A stretch of DNA of 64,000 bases from a bacterium (GTDB taxonomy: Bacteria > Planctomycetota > Planctomycetia > Pirellulales > Pirellulaceae), in contig JAUIGN010000001.1 in NCBI GenBank assembly GCA_030430075.1, positions 1-64,000 on the forward strand, given 5' to 3'. The position numbers and the translations under genes are program-made. Every line of letters begins with the position of its first letter. Position 1 is the stretch's first letter. The notes under the pieces are model-generated. The model saw only the letters and a program-made list of their open reading frames with translations. It had not been told where the DNA came from and did not search any database. Below, one piece after another: positions 44,477-53,676 of this stretch.

Positions 44477-45541
44477 CTACGGCTGGCGGTATTCAAAGCC
44501 CTGCACGTCGAGCGGCAGCCGGAAGACCGCTTCCTTCGCGGCCACGGTGACGTATAGCGCGCCACCAAAGAAGTGGACATTGGTGGCCCGCGTTCCCCCT
44601 GCGTCGTATTGGCGCAGCAACTTGCCGTCTGGCAGGTTGACGACATTGATCACCCCGCCGGTCCACATGGCGACATACAAACGGCCGGCCGCATCGAAGA
44701 CCATGCCGTCCGGCGAGAAATCGCCCCCCTTGATCGCACCTTGATCCTCCCTGGGAAACTCGACCAGCACACGCGGTTCGCCCACCGAGTCCCCATGCAG
44801 GGCGAATACCAGAATCCGTTGCCGCTCGCTTTCCGCCAAACACAGATGTTGTTGATCGGGCGTCACGGCGAGGCCGTTGGGAAACGCGAGCCCGGTCGCC
44901 AATCGGCTGACCTGCTTGGTTCCGACCGCGAACCGGTAGACGGACCCCACCGGCTTCTCGCGGCTCGACCCGCCCGGATCGGAAAAGTAGACATTCCCCT
45001 GGAGATCCAAGGCGACATCATTCACCGCGTTGAACCGCCGGCCGTTGAATCGATCGGCAAGCACTTCCACGTCCTGGCCATCGGCGGAAACGCGGAGCAG
45101 GCGTCCGCCGCCCGCATCCGCCACGATCAGGCGACCGTCGTAGTCGACCTTCAGGCCGTTCGCCTGGGCGCGTCTGCCCTCGAGCGGTGCTAACACGTTG
45201 AGATCACACCAGACCGAGGCCGTGCCGTCGGTGGTAATTCGGCCGATGCGTCCCAGGCCGCGATAGTTGACCACGTACAGGTTGCCATCGCGATCGAACG
45301 CGGGCCCCTCAGCAAACTCGAATCCCGTCGCGTAAAGTTGCGGTGCGACTTGATGCGACGGGGGCAATTCGGCCGCCTCCCCAACATCATCCGGCCCATC
45401 TTCGCACCGCGGGGGGGTCGACCAGCCGGGAATGGGATCGACACCGGCCACGAGACGGGCCCAGCAGGCGATGACGACGGCAACCTGCTGCCAACGAATG
45501 TGGGCGAATCGCGAGCGACCCGTGGTTTCGATTGACTTCAC
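44477..45541 (-). CDS. Secreted SMP-30/gluconolactonase-like protein
   Basis: 354 residues; GTG at 45541 after AGGGA (spacing 7). N-terminal hydrophobic stretch (VAVVIACWARLVAG) indicates export. SMP-30/Gluconolactonase propeller signatures: FEFAEGPAFDRDGNLYVVNY, QANGLKVDYDGRLIVADAGG, NAVNDVALDLQGNVYFSDPG and FPNGLAVTPDQQHLCLAES, with the Glu, Asn and Asp that bind the divalent metal. Probably a lactonase or related sugar-acid hydrolase; substrate uncertain. It may work with the polysaccharide-degrading enzymes of the region. Confidence 0.9.
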   Translation of the reverse strand: MKSIETTGRSRFAHIRWQQVAVVIACWARLVAGVDPIPGWSTPPRCEDGPDDVGEAAELPPSHQVAPQLYATGFEFAEGPAFDRDGNLYVVNYRGLGRIGRITTDGTASVWCDLNVLAPLEGRRAQANGLKVDYDGRLIVADAGGGRLLRVSADGQDVEVLADRFNGRRFNAVNDVALDLQGNVYFSDPGGSSREKPVGSVYRFAVGTKQVSRLATGLAFPNGLAVTPDQQHLCLAESERQRILVFALHGDSVGEPRVLVEFPREDQGAIKGGDFSPDGMVFDAAGRLYVAMWTGGVINVVNLPDGKLLRQYDAGGTRATNVHFFGGALYVTVAAKEAVFRLPLDVQGFEYRQP

Positions 45542-45691
45542 GATGAATCCCTGGTGGAATCAAACTTCGTGACGGAGGCTGCCCGCGGAGCGACCTCCGC
45601 CGGTCGTCATCCGGCCCGCGGCCGTTCACCTCGCGGCCTGACTGTCAGGATACCACGCCGGGCGCCCGCAAATCGAATCCGAATCAGCGAA

Positions 45692-46882
45692 TCAGGTGTT
45701 CTGCACGGGAACAAAGGCCAGCGGCTGCTCGGCCAGTGCGTCCTCGACACGGATCGCCAACTTGCCTTCCAGGAGATCATCGATCACGCGTCCAACCACG
45801 TCGGACCGCCAGCCTTGCGCCAATGCAGGTGGCTGCCTGTCCGGCGATGGTTCAAGGTTCAACCGGTAGGCGACCAGGTCGCGCACGTCTTGCACCGTGC
45901 CGACCACGGTGGGCGCTAGTTGCGCGGATCGGCAGATCGTACCCAACGCCGAATTCAAGAATTGGCCGAGCAGGCCGAATTGGGCGGAGTTGTTGCCGCT
46001 TCGCGGCAACGGGGCCGGACAGGCATCATCCGGCAGGTCCAAGGCGACCTGGATTCGCTCAGCCAGCGCTGCATGGTGCCGCCTGACGCGTTCCAATCCC
46101 CGCAACGCTTGAATCCTCCGTTGGTCAGCCGTCTTGCGGCGCGCCAGTTCGACGATCAGGTCGTCGCGGAGAACTCGCCGCGGCGGACAGTCGCGGCGCT
46201 GCGCCTCGGCGTCCCGCCACCGCCATAGTTCGCGGACAATGGCCAGCGACCGCCGCGACAACCCATTGATGCCCGAGACGCGCCGCCATCGCTCGCGGCG
46301 CTCATCGTCTTCGAGTTGCGACTGCCACCTCTCCAGGTCCTCATCCAGCCACGCCATCCGGTCCAGTTTGCGGAGGCGGCGATTCAGCAGGTCGCGGATC
46401 GGTTGCAGGTAGACGACGTCCTGCAGGGCATATTCGAGCTGCCTTTGGGAGAGCGGCCGCCGGCGCCAGTCGGTGCGCGTCTCGCCTTTGGGCAACGTCT
46501 TCTTCAAGAGGCGGGAAATCAACGTCGAATAGGCGGCCGGATACTCCAGCCCGACAAAGCCGGCAGCCAGTTGAATATCGAACCAGCCGCTGGGACGTTC
46601 CTGGATCGCATGGGTGCAGAAGCGGAATTCTTCCCGGCCGGCATGCACGATCGTGGCGTGGCCCGGAGCAGCCAGCACGCGCCAGAACGGGGTGACGTCG
46701 CCGGCGGCGAGCGGATCGATGATGGCCAGTTTGTCGCCGGCGGCAACCTGAATCAGGCACAGTTCAGGACGGTAGCTATCCTCGGAAATGAATTCGGTGT
46801 CGAAGCCGATGACGGGGCATGATCCGATCTCGTCGCAGAACGCCGTCAGCTTCGAGGGTGTGTCGATGTATTCGTATTCCAC
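45692..46882 (-). CDS. rnd: Ribonuclease D (DEDDy exonuclease with HRDC domain)
   Basis: 396 residues from a GTG at 46882 (VEYEYIDTPSKL); the frame is open upstream, but that part is Ala/Pro/Arg-rich and unlike RNase D. Exonuclease motifs: GFDTEF (Asp and Glu of Exo I), HAGREEFRF (Exo II, with Glu where E. coli has Asp), and YALQDVVYLQ (Exo III Tyr and Asp). An HRDC domain follows at ~210-290. It is a 3'-5' exonuclease for tRNA and other stable RNA maturation. Divergent from the membrane protein/mfnB pair. Confidence 0.92.
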   Translation of the reverse strand: MEYEYIDTPSKLTAFCDEIGSCPVIGFDTEFISEDSYRPELCLIQVAAGDKLAIIDPLAAGDVTPFWRVLAAPGHATIVHAGREEFRFCTHAIQERPSGWFDIQLAAGFVGLEYPAAYSTLISRLLKKTLPKGETRTDWRRRPLSQRQLEYALQDVVYLQPIRDLLNRRLRKLDRMAWLDEDLERWQSQLEDDERRERWRRVSGINGLSRRSLAIVRELWRWRDAEAQRRDCPPRRVLRDDLIVELARRKTADQRRIQALRGLERVRRHHAALAERIQVALDLPDDACPAPLPRSGNNSAQFGLLGQFLNSALGTICRSAQLAPTVVGTVQDVRDLVAYRLNLEPSPDRQPPALAQGWRSDVVGRVIDDLLEGKLAIRVEDALAEQPLAFVPVQNT

Positions 46883-47042
46883 GTGATTCCCGTTGCAATG
46901 CCTAGAATTGACCGGCCTATCGTAGTGAAGCCCGTTTGGTTTTTCAAACGGCGCTTCCTGACGTCCCGCGGACCCATTTGATATAGTGGCCACTCGATTG
47001 CAGGTGGATCGGAAGCTGGTGGCAAGTCCGGAGCAGAAACGC

Positions 47043-47603
47043 ATGGCGCGCGAGGTGTGGCTGAGACCGAATCGCCGCATCTTCTTCGCGGGAGCCATCG
47101 CGCTGGCCCTGTTTGGGGCGATTGGTGTCGGCCTGGTCGTGACGGCGGGACACGGCGTCGTGGTAGCGATCGGTGTCGCCGTGATTGGGCTGGCCGCCGC
47201 GGGCATCGCCGCCATGGCCTATTACGCGCGGCAACCGCGGCTCGCCTACGAAGCCGGACACTTGCTCGTCTACCTCGGCACACCCGAACCGTACCGAGTG
47301 CCGATCGACGTGGTCGAGTGCTTCTTTCTCGGACAAGGCCCCAGCCTCCTGCCGCCGGCGGTCTTTTCACAGCGGCGGGACTCGCCCGAATCGTCAACCA
47401 TCGTTGTCCGCCTCGCTGAAGCGGCCGAGGAATGGAAGCACGCTGAGGTCCGTCCCGACCATGGCCTGTGGTGCGACGGGTACATTACGATTCGAGGCAC
47501 GCTCTGCGAACCGATCAGCGCGGACCGGCTCAAGACGCTCAACCACCGCCTGGTGGAAATCCATCGTCAACAACGTCAACAGCAAGCACAGGAAACGCCA
47601 TGA
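47043..47603 (+). CDS. Membrane protein with PH-like domain, coupled to mfnB
   Basis: 186 residues from the ATG at 47043 (GGAG 9-13 bases upstream); a GTG at 46986 would add 19 residues without a ribosome binding site. Two adjacent TM helices (~12-34 and ~38-60) are followed by a soluble beta-rich part (AYEAGHLLVYLGTPEPYRVPIDVVE, TIVVRLAE, GYITIRGTL) like bacterial PH-type domains. The stop overlaps the next start (ATGA), so translation is coupled to mfnB. Function unknown; context suggests a link with C1 cofactor synthesis. Confidence 0.8.
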   Translation: MAREVWLRPNRRIFFAGAIALALFGAIGVGLVVTAGHGVVVAIGVAVIGLAAAGIAAMAYYARQPRLAYEAGHLLVYLGTPEPYRVPIDVVECFFLGQGPSLLPPAVFSQRRDSPESSTIVVRLAEAAEEWKHAEVRPDHGLWCDGYITIRGTLCEPISADRLKTLNHRLVEIHRQQRQQQAQETP

Positions 47604-48313
47604 CGGGACTGTTGGTCAGCGTGCGGGATGCGCGGGAAGCCAGGGAAGCCTGGTCCGGCGGTGCGGACGTGATCGACGTCAAGGAGCCGCTCCACGGCGC
47701 ATTGGGAGCGGCGGCGGCGAGCGTCTGGGAGGACGTCCGTCGGGTGCTGCCTGAGAGTGTCCCGTTGAGCATCGCGCTGGGCGAGCTGACCGACCCGCCT
47801 GACAGCGTTCACATCCAACGCGTCCCGCGCATTCAGTTTGCGAAAGTCGGTTTGGCGGGCAGCCTGGGGCTGACCGATTGGCAACAGCAATGGCGCCGGC
47901 TCCTTGATCAACTACCCGACACCACCCAGCGGGTCGCCGTCGGCTATGCCGACCATGTCGCCGCCGGCGCACCGACCCCGCGCGACGTGTTGCGGGCCGC
48001 CCCCCAGGCCGGTTGCCGCACGTTCCTGCTGGACACGTTTCAAAAAGATCAAGGCGACCTCTTCGCGCACCTTGATGACGGGGAACTCAGCGATCTTGCC
48101 CGTGAATGCCGCCGGTCCAACATTCGGCTCGTCCTGGCCGGTTCGCTGCGACAGGCAACGCTCGAGCGGGCACTGGCCCTCGCGCCGCAACTCGTCGCCG
48201 TCCGCGGCGCGGCGTGCCGTGGCGACCGGGACGGGACGCTTTGCGGTGAGCTTGTCAAGCGATTGAAAACGGATCTCGCCAGAGCTTACGCAAGCAAGTT
48301 TGCTTCAACCTGA
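47600..48313 (+). CDS. mfnB: (5-formylfuran-3-yl)methyl phosphate synthase
   Basis: 237 residues; ATG at 47600 overlaps the previous stop by 4 bases. Matches MfnB (DUF556): LLVSVRDAREAREAWSGGAD, then D26 and K28 in VIDVKEPLHGALGA, and K149 in LLDTFQKDQGDLF, at the positions of the catalytic Asp and Lys residues of the archaeal enzyme. Length is normal for the family (~235). It converts two glyceraldehyde-3-phosphate molecules to the furan precursor of methanofuran. In planctomycetes it serves the H4MPT/methanofuran formaldehyde pathway; the other pathway genes are not in this window. Confidence 0.92.
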   Translation: MTGLLVSVRDAREAREAWSGGADVIDVKEPLHGALGAAAASVWEDVRRVLPESVPLSIALGELTDPPDSVHIQRVPRIQFAKVGLAGSLGLTDWQQQWRRLLDQLPDTTQRVAVGYADHVAAGAPTPRDVLRAAPQAGCRTFLLDTFQKDQGDLFAHLDDGELSDLARECRRSNIRLVLAGSLRQATLERALALAPQLVAVRGAACRGDRDGTLCGELVKRLKTDLARAYASKFAST

Positions 48314-48330
48314 TTCACTTCGCTTTTTGC

Positions 48331-48359
48331 TTGACAATTGATTTTGGCACCTCAATACT
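48331..48359 (+). promoter_or_regulatory. Possible sigma-70-type promoter
   Basis: TTGACA (48331-48336), 17-base spacer, AATACT (48354-48359). It lies after mfnB in an AT-richer gap and 140 bases before the small gene at 48500, which it could serve. Confidence 0.35.
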
Positions 48360-48499
48360 TGGGCTTCATTTGATCTGCACGCAACGCATGAGGGTGTCAT
48401 CTCGAATCGCGACCGATCGGTTGCCCACATGAATACCCGGTTGCGGGCCGGACGTCATCTCATCGCAAGTTTCACGCGCATCTATCAGGAGACGAGATC

Positions 48500-48703
48500 G
48501 TGCCGCGATCAGTGCTCGACGCCATTAAGGATGGAAACTGGGACTTTGAACCCGAGGCAACCGAAGTCGCCTCCTACGCGTCAACCAAGGCACTCCCTGG
48601 CACTGACGAGAAGCTCGCAATCCTGGCGAACCGCGTTCGCCGCGGCCTGCCGCTCTGGCATCCCAGCGACCGACAGACGTACGACGATCGGGATGCCGAA
48701 TAG
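48500..48703 (+). CDS. Small conserved planctomycete-type protein
   Basis: 67 residues; GTG at 48500 with AGGAG at 48488-48492 (spacing 7). The pattern VLDAIKDGNWDFEP, ALPGTDEKLAILANRV and RRGLPLWHPSDR is one I know from short uncharacterised proteins in this phylum. It is acidic at the end, without TM or signal. Good ribosome binding site and codon use support it as a real gene. Function unknown. Confidence 0.8.
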   Translation: MPRSVLDAIKDGNWDFEPEATEVASYASTKALPGTDEKLAILANRVRRGLPLWHPSDRQTYDDRDAE

Positions 48704-48981
48704 GCGCGGCGGCTGAAATACCCGCGCCACCTGCCGACCTGCCCTCCGCGACGTTCCGCCGATTTGCTAGACTCGGGTTCGAACGGCAAGTGGACCTTCC
48801 CGCGGCCCACGACCGCGAGGCGGATTCCTGATCTCGCTTCGAGGCGCTGGGCGAGCTGCGTGGCGCGGGCCTCCGATCGCCGAACCCCAGGGAATCGAGT
48901 CCCGCCGGGGAACGCGGTCCGCCCACGTCATGCCGGACACCGCCCTACCGCAATTCCTCACCCCAGGAACGAGATCATCGA

Positions 48982-49284
48982 ATGCCGAGTTTCAAGTCTG
49001 AAGTGCCGCACACACTGGGTAAAGAACAAGCCGTCGAGCGGCTCCGGTCGTTCCTGGATGGCGTCGCGGAAAAATACAAGGATCAGGTCAGCAAACTGGA
49101 TGGGGAATGGTCGGACAATGTGCTCGACTTCGCCCTCACCACGTTTGGTTTCTCCATCACGGGGAAGCTGACCGTCGAGGAGAACGTCGCCAGGCTGGAA
49201 GGCCAACTACCGTTCGCCGCCGTCGCCTTCCGCGGCAAGATCGAACAGGGAATCACGTCAGAGCTGGAACGCGAGCTTTCGTAG
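48982..49284 (+). CDS. Polyhydroxyalkanoic-acid-system family protein
   Basis: 100 residues; ATG at 48982. The whole length fits the PHA_gran_rgn (TIGR02610) family: KEQAVERLRSFLDGVAEKY, LDGEWSDNVLDFALTTFGFSITGKLTVEE as separate blocks, and LPFAAVAFRGKIEQGI. The name comes from members near PHA synthesis genes; the biochemical role is unknown. No PHA synthase is in this window, so storage-granule function is not shown. Confidence 0.88.
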   Translation: MPSFKSEVPHTLGKEQAVERLRSFLDGVAEKYKDQVSKLDGEWSDNVLDFALTTFGFSITGKLTVEENVARLEGQLPFAAVAFRGKIEQGITSELERELS

Positions 49285-49406
49285 CCTGCGTTCTCGTGCA
49301 TGTTGCAACTGGGACGTTGTGGTGCTGCGTTTGTCGATCACCAACCGACGGTTGCCGATCGTCGGGTGTTGACCTTCCCTGGCGCGGGCCATCCTTGGCG
49401 CGGACC

Positions 49407-50612
49407 TTACCTGGCCTGCGCGGGTCGCAGCTCCAGCGTCTTCCCATCCAGCCGGTACGTGATGCCGGCCGGCGTGAGCACGACTTCGAGCAGTTCCTCG
49501 AGCGTGACGAGCTTGACTTCAAACGTGACCCGCTTAGTAAGCAGTTCGCCAAGCGCCGGATCAAGCTTGACGGTCAGTCCGTACTGTCGCTCCAGCGCGC
49601 GAACGATCCCCCCGACTTGCTCGTTTTCCACCTTCAGCGACAGTCGGACATCGGCATCCTGCACGGCCGGCATGTTGATCTGTTCACCGCGCAACAAGCG
49701 CGCGATTCGCTCCAGATCCTCAAACCGCCCGCTGGCAGTCAGCCGGTTCCCGCGGCGCGAGACGGCGACTTCGGGAAACTGGCGGGCAACCTGTTGCTCG
49801 GCCCGCAAGGCGTTGTCGGGGCGAAAGGTCCGCGTGATCGTGGCCGACTCGGGCAACGGCGCGAGGCGAATTGCCGAACCGTCGCGTGAAATATCGTAGG
49901 TCAAACTGAATCCGGCCAAGAGCAGGGAGAGGCGGTCGGACAACGGGAGGGACGGAAAGTCGGCCGCCGCCCAGCGATCGTGGGGCAGGAGTTCCGGCCG
50001 GACCACCTGGAGGGGCGCATCTCCCAGGTCCAATTCGCTCGCCCATTGTTCCAGCAGCTCGTGCGGTGCCGCCAGCGCTTCCCACCGCATTGGCCGCCGG
50101 GTTTGCCACGCCGAGCGAGCTTCGGCAGGCAGTTGGGCGACTTCCTCCCGCCTGAGCGCGGCCACCGTCGCCAATTTCTCTGCGACCGCCGGTGGTCCCA
50201 AATACAGTACATTGCCGACGCTTCCGACACCGAGTTTGAGTTGAATTGCCAGTTTCTCTAGCGCCGACAACAGGGGCGTCCCGCGGATTGAGAAGTCGAC
50301 CGCCTGACCGGGATCGACGCGGCGGTCCAGCCAGATCGCCACCCCCTGGTTTGCCGCAATCCGCCCCAGCCCGCGCCGGAGCGGGATTTCCGTCCAGGAA
50401 ATTCCCATCGGCAAGTTCAACTGCCGCTGAAACTTGTCACCTTCCAGCCAAGCCACTTCGCGCCGCGGCCGGGCAGCCGAGCTCCCACGGGCGGCGTCCC
50501 CGCCGTCGTCGGCCCGGAGCGGCGAATGCTGCGATGCGCCGATCAGGCAAGCGATTCCGATCAGGAAAACGACACAAGCCTGCGAATATGGCCGCAGCAT
50601 AACTCGGGACAT
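49407..50612 (-). CDS. Secreted STN-domain-like protein
   Basis: 401 residues; ATG at 50612 with GAGG 7 bases upstream. N-terminal hydrophobic signal (ACVVFLIGIACLIGAS). Residues ~70-130 (LRRGLGRIAANQGVAIWLDRRVDPGQAVD) and the C-terminal ~330-395 (GGIVRALERQYGLTVKLDP, LLEVVLTPAGITYRLDGKTL) resemble the secretin/TonB short N-terminal (STN) fold. The middle contains ASELDLGDAPLQVV and SLLLAGFSLTYDI, possibly further repeats. No secretin barrel follows, so it may act as a separate periplasmic adaptor. Function unknown. Confidence 0.82.
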   Translation of the reverse strand: MSRVMLRPYSQACVVFLIGIACLIGASQHSPLRADDGGDAARGSSAARPRREVAWLEGDKFQRQLNLPMGISWTEIPLRRGLGRIAANQGVAIWLDRRVDPGQAVDFSIRGTPLLSALEKLAIQLKLGVGSVGNVLYLGPPAVAEKLATVAALRREEVAQLPAEARSAWQTRRPMRWEALAAPHELLEQWASELDLGDAPLQVVRPELLPHDRWAAADFPSLPLSDRLSLLLAGFSLTYDISRDGSAIRLAPLPESATITRTFRPDNALRAEQQVARQFPEVAVSRRGNRLTASGRFEDLERIARLLRGEQINMPAVQDADVRLSLKVENEQVGGIVRALERQYGLTVKLDPALGELLTKRVTFEVKLVTLEELLEVVLTPAGITYRLDGKTLELRPAQAR

Positions 50613-50804
50613 CAGCGAACCTCGCCCTTAAGAAATTCCTTCCTTGATGGTCATTCTGGCCGAATTCCGTTGTTCTGCCTAGCATCCGGGCCGATTGGGG
50701 CGCACGATGATTGTCTGCGGCGCGCGGACCAACTAGACTCAAACTATTCGTCTGCCTCCCCCACACCGCCGCAGAGACGCATTCCCCGGAGAGCTCACTT
50801 GGGC

Positions 50805-51467
50805 ATGAAACGACAGCAACACGCCCTTCTCGTTGAAAATTACCAGCGGTATCTGGCCACAGGAGAATCCGGCGCATTCGTTTCTCAGACGGCGGATCGC
50901 TATACGCTGGGAACGCTGGAACGGTTGGCCGCATTTGGTGCTCGCGATGCGCGCCGCGCTGCCACCCTGGCACTCGGCCTGATGGCCGACTTCAGCTCCA
51001 ACGCCACGCTCGGTAAGGCCCTCACCGATGGCGACCGGGGAGTACGACTGCTGGCCGAGAACGGCATCCGCGACCTCTGGTACCGGGACGGCACGGTCGA
51101 GCATCGCTGGCGGCTACAAGATATCATTCGCCGCAACGGGGCCGGTCAATGCGACACGGTGATCCGTTTGGCGACCGAGCTGATTGAAGAGGTGCCGTGG
51201 TTTGCGGAAGCTTGGAACCAACGGGCCATCGCGTACTTTCAAGGTTGTGAGTTTCGCAACTCGGCGAATGATTGCCAGCAGACGCTGGAATTGAATCCGT
51301 ACCATTTCGGGGCCGCGGTCGGGATGGGCCAGTGTTACCTGGAACTCAATGACGGTTGGGCGGCGCTCGAGTGTTTCCGACGTGCGGTGCGGCTCAACCC
51401 GAGCCTGGAGGCGGTCCGCATGCAGATCGACCACTTGCATCGGGCCCTCGAAGAGCCGAAGGACTAG
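50805..51467 (+). CDS. TPR / HEAT-like repeat protein
   Basis: 220 residues from the ATG at 50805; the open frame upstream is not family-like. The N-terminal half (~20-95) has short helical repeats ([40 protein letters not shown]) similar to HEAT units. The C-terminal half has two to three TPRs: [20 protein letters not shown] region, [20 protein letters not shown] and [18 protein letters not shown]. No signal peptide; probably a cytoplasmic scaffold. Followed by a 16-nt tandem repeat and glpK. Confidence 0.82.
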   Translation: MKRQQHALLVENYQRYLATGESGAFVSQTADRYTLGTLERLAAFGARDARRAATLALGLMADFSSNATLGKALTDGDRGVRLLAENGIRDLWYRDGTVEHRWRLQDIIRRNGAGQCDTVIRLATELIEEVPWFAEAWNQRAIAYFQGCEFRNSANDCQQTLELNPYHFGAAVGMGQCYLELNDGWAALECFRRAVRLNPSLEAVRMQIDHLHRALEEPKD

Positions 51468-51494
51468 CGGGGCCCTGTCCCGCTCGCGCTTCTG

Positions 51495-51602
51495 TCGCCA
51501 CGCGGATTCATCGCCACAGGGATTCATCGCCACGCGGATTCATCGCCACGCGGATTCATCGCCACACGGGTTCATCGCCTCAGGGATTCATTGCCACAGG
51601 GA
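51495..51602 (+). repeat. 16-nt tandem repeat upstream of glpK
   Basis: About 6.75 copies of TCGCCACGCGGATTCA with minor changes (ACAGGG, ACACGGG variants). It ends 17 bases before the glpK ATG, so it forms its 5' untranslated region and could affect expression if copy number varies. Confidence 0.9.
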
Positions 51603-51619
51603 GGGTGCCAACGGCAACC

Positions 51620-53116
51620 ATGAGCAGATACGTTCTAGCCCTCGATCAAGGCACGACCTCCAGCCGCGCCATCGTTTTCTCACAGGACGGCCAGATCGTC
51701 TCGTCGGCCCAACGCGAGTTTCGTCAGATTCTGCCGGCCCCCGGGCAGGTCGAGCATGATCCTGAGGAGATCTGGTTGTCGCAACTCGAGGTCGCCCAGC
51801 AGGCCCTGGCCGGCGCCTCGCTGCAGGCCACGGACATCGCCGCGCTGGGGCTGACGAACCAGCGGGAGACGGTCGTGCTCTGGGAACGCGATTCCGGTCG
51901 CCCCGTGGGCAACGCGTTGGTCTGGCAAAGTCGCGTCAGTGCGAAGATCTGCGATCGGCTCAAGGCGGACGGATTGGAGGCCACCTTTCGCAAGAAGACG
52001 GGGCTGGTGATCGACCCCTATTTTTCAGGCACCAAGATCAAGCATCTGCTGGACAACCAATCGGGACTGCGGGCCCGTGCGGAGCGCGGCGAGATTCTCT
52101 TCGGCACCGTTGACTCGTTTCTGATCTGGCGCCTGACGGGCGGCCGACGGCACGTGACGGACTACAGCAATGCCAGCCGCACCCTGATCTACAACATCCA
52201 TGACTTGACGTGGGATGACGAACTACTTGATTTGCTCGACATTCCCCGTCCCATGTTGCCCGAGGTTGTCGCTTCCAGCGAAGTCTATGGCGAGACCGAG
52301 GCCAGCCTGTTTGGGGCACCGATCCCGATCGCCTCGGCAGCCGGGGACCAGCAGGCGGCGACGTTCGGCCAGGCCTGCTTCGAGCCGGGCAGTGCGAAGA
52401 ACACCTACGGGACCGGCTGTTTCCTGCTGATGAATACGGGAACGCAAGCCATCAGTTCGTCGAACAACCTGCTCACCACGATCGGCTGGGGCATCGGGGG
52501 TGAAATCACCTACTGCCTGGAAGGTTCCGTTTTCGTGGCGGGGGCCGTGGTTCAATGGCTGCGTGACGGGCTGGGCCTGATTCAGGAGTCGCACGAAATT
52601 GAAGCGTTGGCGGCCAGCGTGCCCGATTCGGATGGGGTTGTGGTCGTACCGGCATTTGTCGGTTTGGGTGCGCCGCACTGGGACCCTTATGCGCGGGGGA
52701 CCATTTTTGGTTTGACGCGGGGGACGACGGGCGGTCACCTGGCCCGGGCGGCGGTCGAATCGATGGCGTTCCAGACGCGTGACCTGCTGGATGCCATGCA
52801 AGGGGATGCGGGCATCCAGCTGAGCGCGTTGAAGGTGGATGGCGGCGCCGCCGTGAATAACTCGCTGATGCAGTTCCAGGCCGACCTGCTGGGAGTTACC
52901 GTCCGGCGACCGGTCGTGGCGGAGACGACCGCCTTGGGTGCGGCCTATCTGGCGGGCCTGGCGGTCGGGTTCTGGCAGGATCGGCGAGACGTCTCGCGCA
53001 ATTGGGCCATTGACCGCGAATTTCAACCGCAACTGGCGGACGATCAACAGTCCGCGCATTACGCTCGCTGGAAAAAGGCCGTCGCCCGCACGCTCGACTG
53101 GGAGTCGCCCGCGTGA
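51620..53116 (+). CDS. glpK: Glycerol kinase
   Basis: 498 residues from the ATG at 51620; an earlier in-frame start would translate the 16-nt tandem repeat and is rejected. FGGY-family signatures: [17 protein letters not shown] at the N-terminus, [73 protein letters not shown] and the C-terminal [20 protein letters not shown]. Length agrees with the family (~500). It phosphorylates glycerol to sn-glycerol-3-phosphate in the cytoplasm. No glpF or glpD is next to it; a small 2-TM gene overlaps its end. Confidence 0.96.
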   Translation: MSRYVLALDQGTTSSRAIVFSQDGQIVSSAQREFRQILPAPGQVEHDPEEIWLSQLEVAQQALAGASLQATDIAALGLTNQRETVVLWERDSGRPVGNALVWQSRVSAKICDRLKADGLEATFRKKTGLVIDPYFSGTKIKHLLDNQSGLRARAERGEILFGTVDSFLIWRLTGGRRHVTDYSNASRTLIYNIHDLTWDDELLDLLDIPRPMLPEVVASSEVYGETEASLFGAPIPIASAAGDQQAATFGQACFEPGSAKNTYGTGCFLLMNTGTQAISSSNNLLTTIGWGIGGEITYCLEGSVFVAGAVVQWLRDGLGLIQESHEIEALAASVPDSDGVVVVPAFVGLGAPHWDPYARGTIFGLTRGTTGGHLARAAVESMAFQTRDLLDAMQGDAGIQLSALKVDGGAAVNNSLMQFQADLLGVTVRRPVVAETTALGAAYLAGLAVGFWQDRRDVSRNWAIDREFQPQLADDQQSAHYARWKKAVARTLDWESPA

Positions 53117-53352
53117 ATCCCGAGCAGCTTTTTGTGGGAAGCACTGCGGTGATTCTGGGCCTGGTCGCCCTGGTCGCCGGTGCCACCAACCGCGAATTCT
53201 TCTTTCGCTTTGCCAAGATCCGCTGGGTCGAAAGGCGGGGCGGCCGCGGAGCGGCTCGGGCAACGTATGCGGTGATCGGCGTCACCCTGATTAGCCTGGG
53301 AATCGCCATTGCGATGGGATTCGCGCCGAATGCCTCGGCGCCCGCGCAATGA
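53113..53352 (+). CDS. Small 2-TM protein coupled to glpK
   Basis: 79 residues; GTG at 53113 overlaps the glpK stop by 4 bases (GTGA), which suggests translational coupling. Two hydrophobic segments (~8-24 and ~52-70) flank a basic loop ([14 protein letters not shown]). No family recognised. A role at the membrane in glycerol use is only a guess from the position. Confidence 0.72.
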   Translation: MNPEQLFVGSTAVILGLVALVAGATNREFFFRFAKIRWVERRGGRGAARATYAVIGVTLISLGIAIAMGFAPNASAPAQ

Positions 53353-53607
53353 GGCGATCGCCTGGATCGTTGATCGGGCGTTGGGGCCGCATCATTCATC
53401 AGCCGTTGGGCGTTAGCCCCGGTTCAATCGAAAGCGGTACCAACCGAACGCTACCGCGTTTCAGCTGAGAGACCCGGCGCCGTCTTCGGCAAGTACACGA
53501 CAAGTGCTTGCGCCCCAACGACGTGCCCTGAATGGTTTTCCGCTCATCAACCGTCCAGGACCGCGGACTGCCGGCGTTGCCTGGCATGGCCCGCCAAGAA
53601 TGCACCG
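53353..53607. other. Intergenic gap between convergent genes
   Basis: Contains the reverse copy of the GGGCTAACGCCC element at 53399-53465 and no gene. The strong hairpin follows at 53608. Confidence 0.45.
53399..53465 (-). repeat. Dispersed GGGCTAACGCCC element, copy 3 (reverse)
   Basis: AGCCGTTGGGCGTTAGCCCC and AACCGAACGCTACCGCGTTTC are the reverse complement of the unit at 9131-9197 at most positions. Confidence 0.7.
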
Positions 53608-53654
53608 CACGCCGCATCGAAACCAGACGGCGAGTCGGGTTTCGATGCGGCGTG
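53608..53654 (-). terminator. Strong 17-bp hairpin after the thioredoxin-YHS gene
   Basis: Arms 53608-53624 and 53638-53654 pair perfectly (inner part CGCCGCATCGAAACC / GGTTTCGATGCGGCG) around a 13-nt loop. It lies 23 bases after the stop of the minus-strand gene at 53677. Confidence 0.75.
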
Positions 53655-53676
53655 ACGGCGGGCCTGCGAAGGCGGT

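Noticed and set aside
51356..51619. N-terminal extension of glycerol kinase
   Set aside because: It would translate the 16-nt tandem repeat and overlap the previous gene; the family N-terminus begins at 51620.
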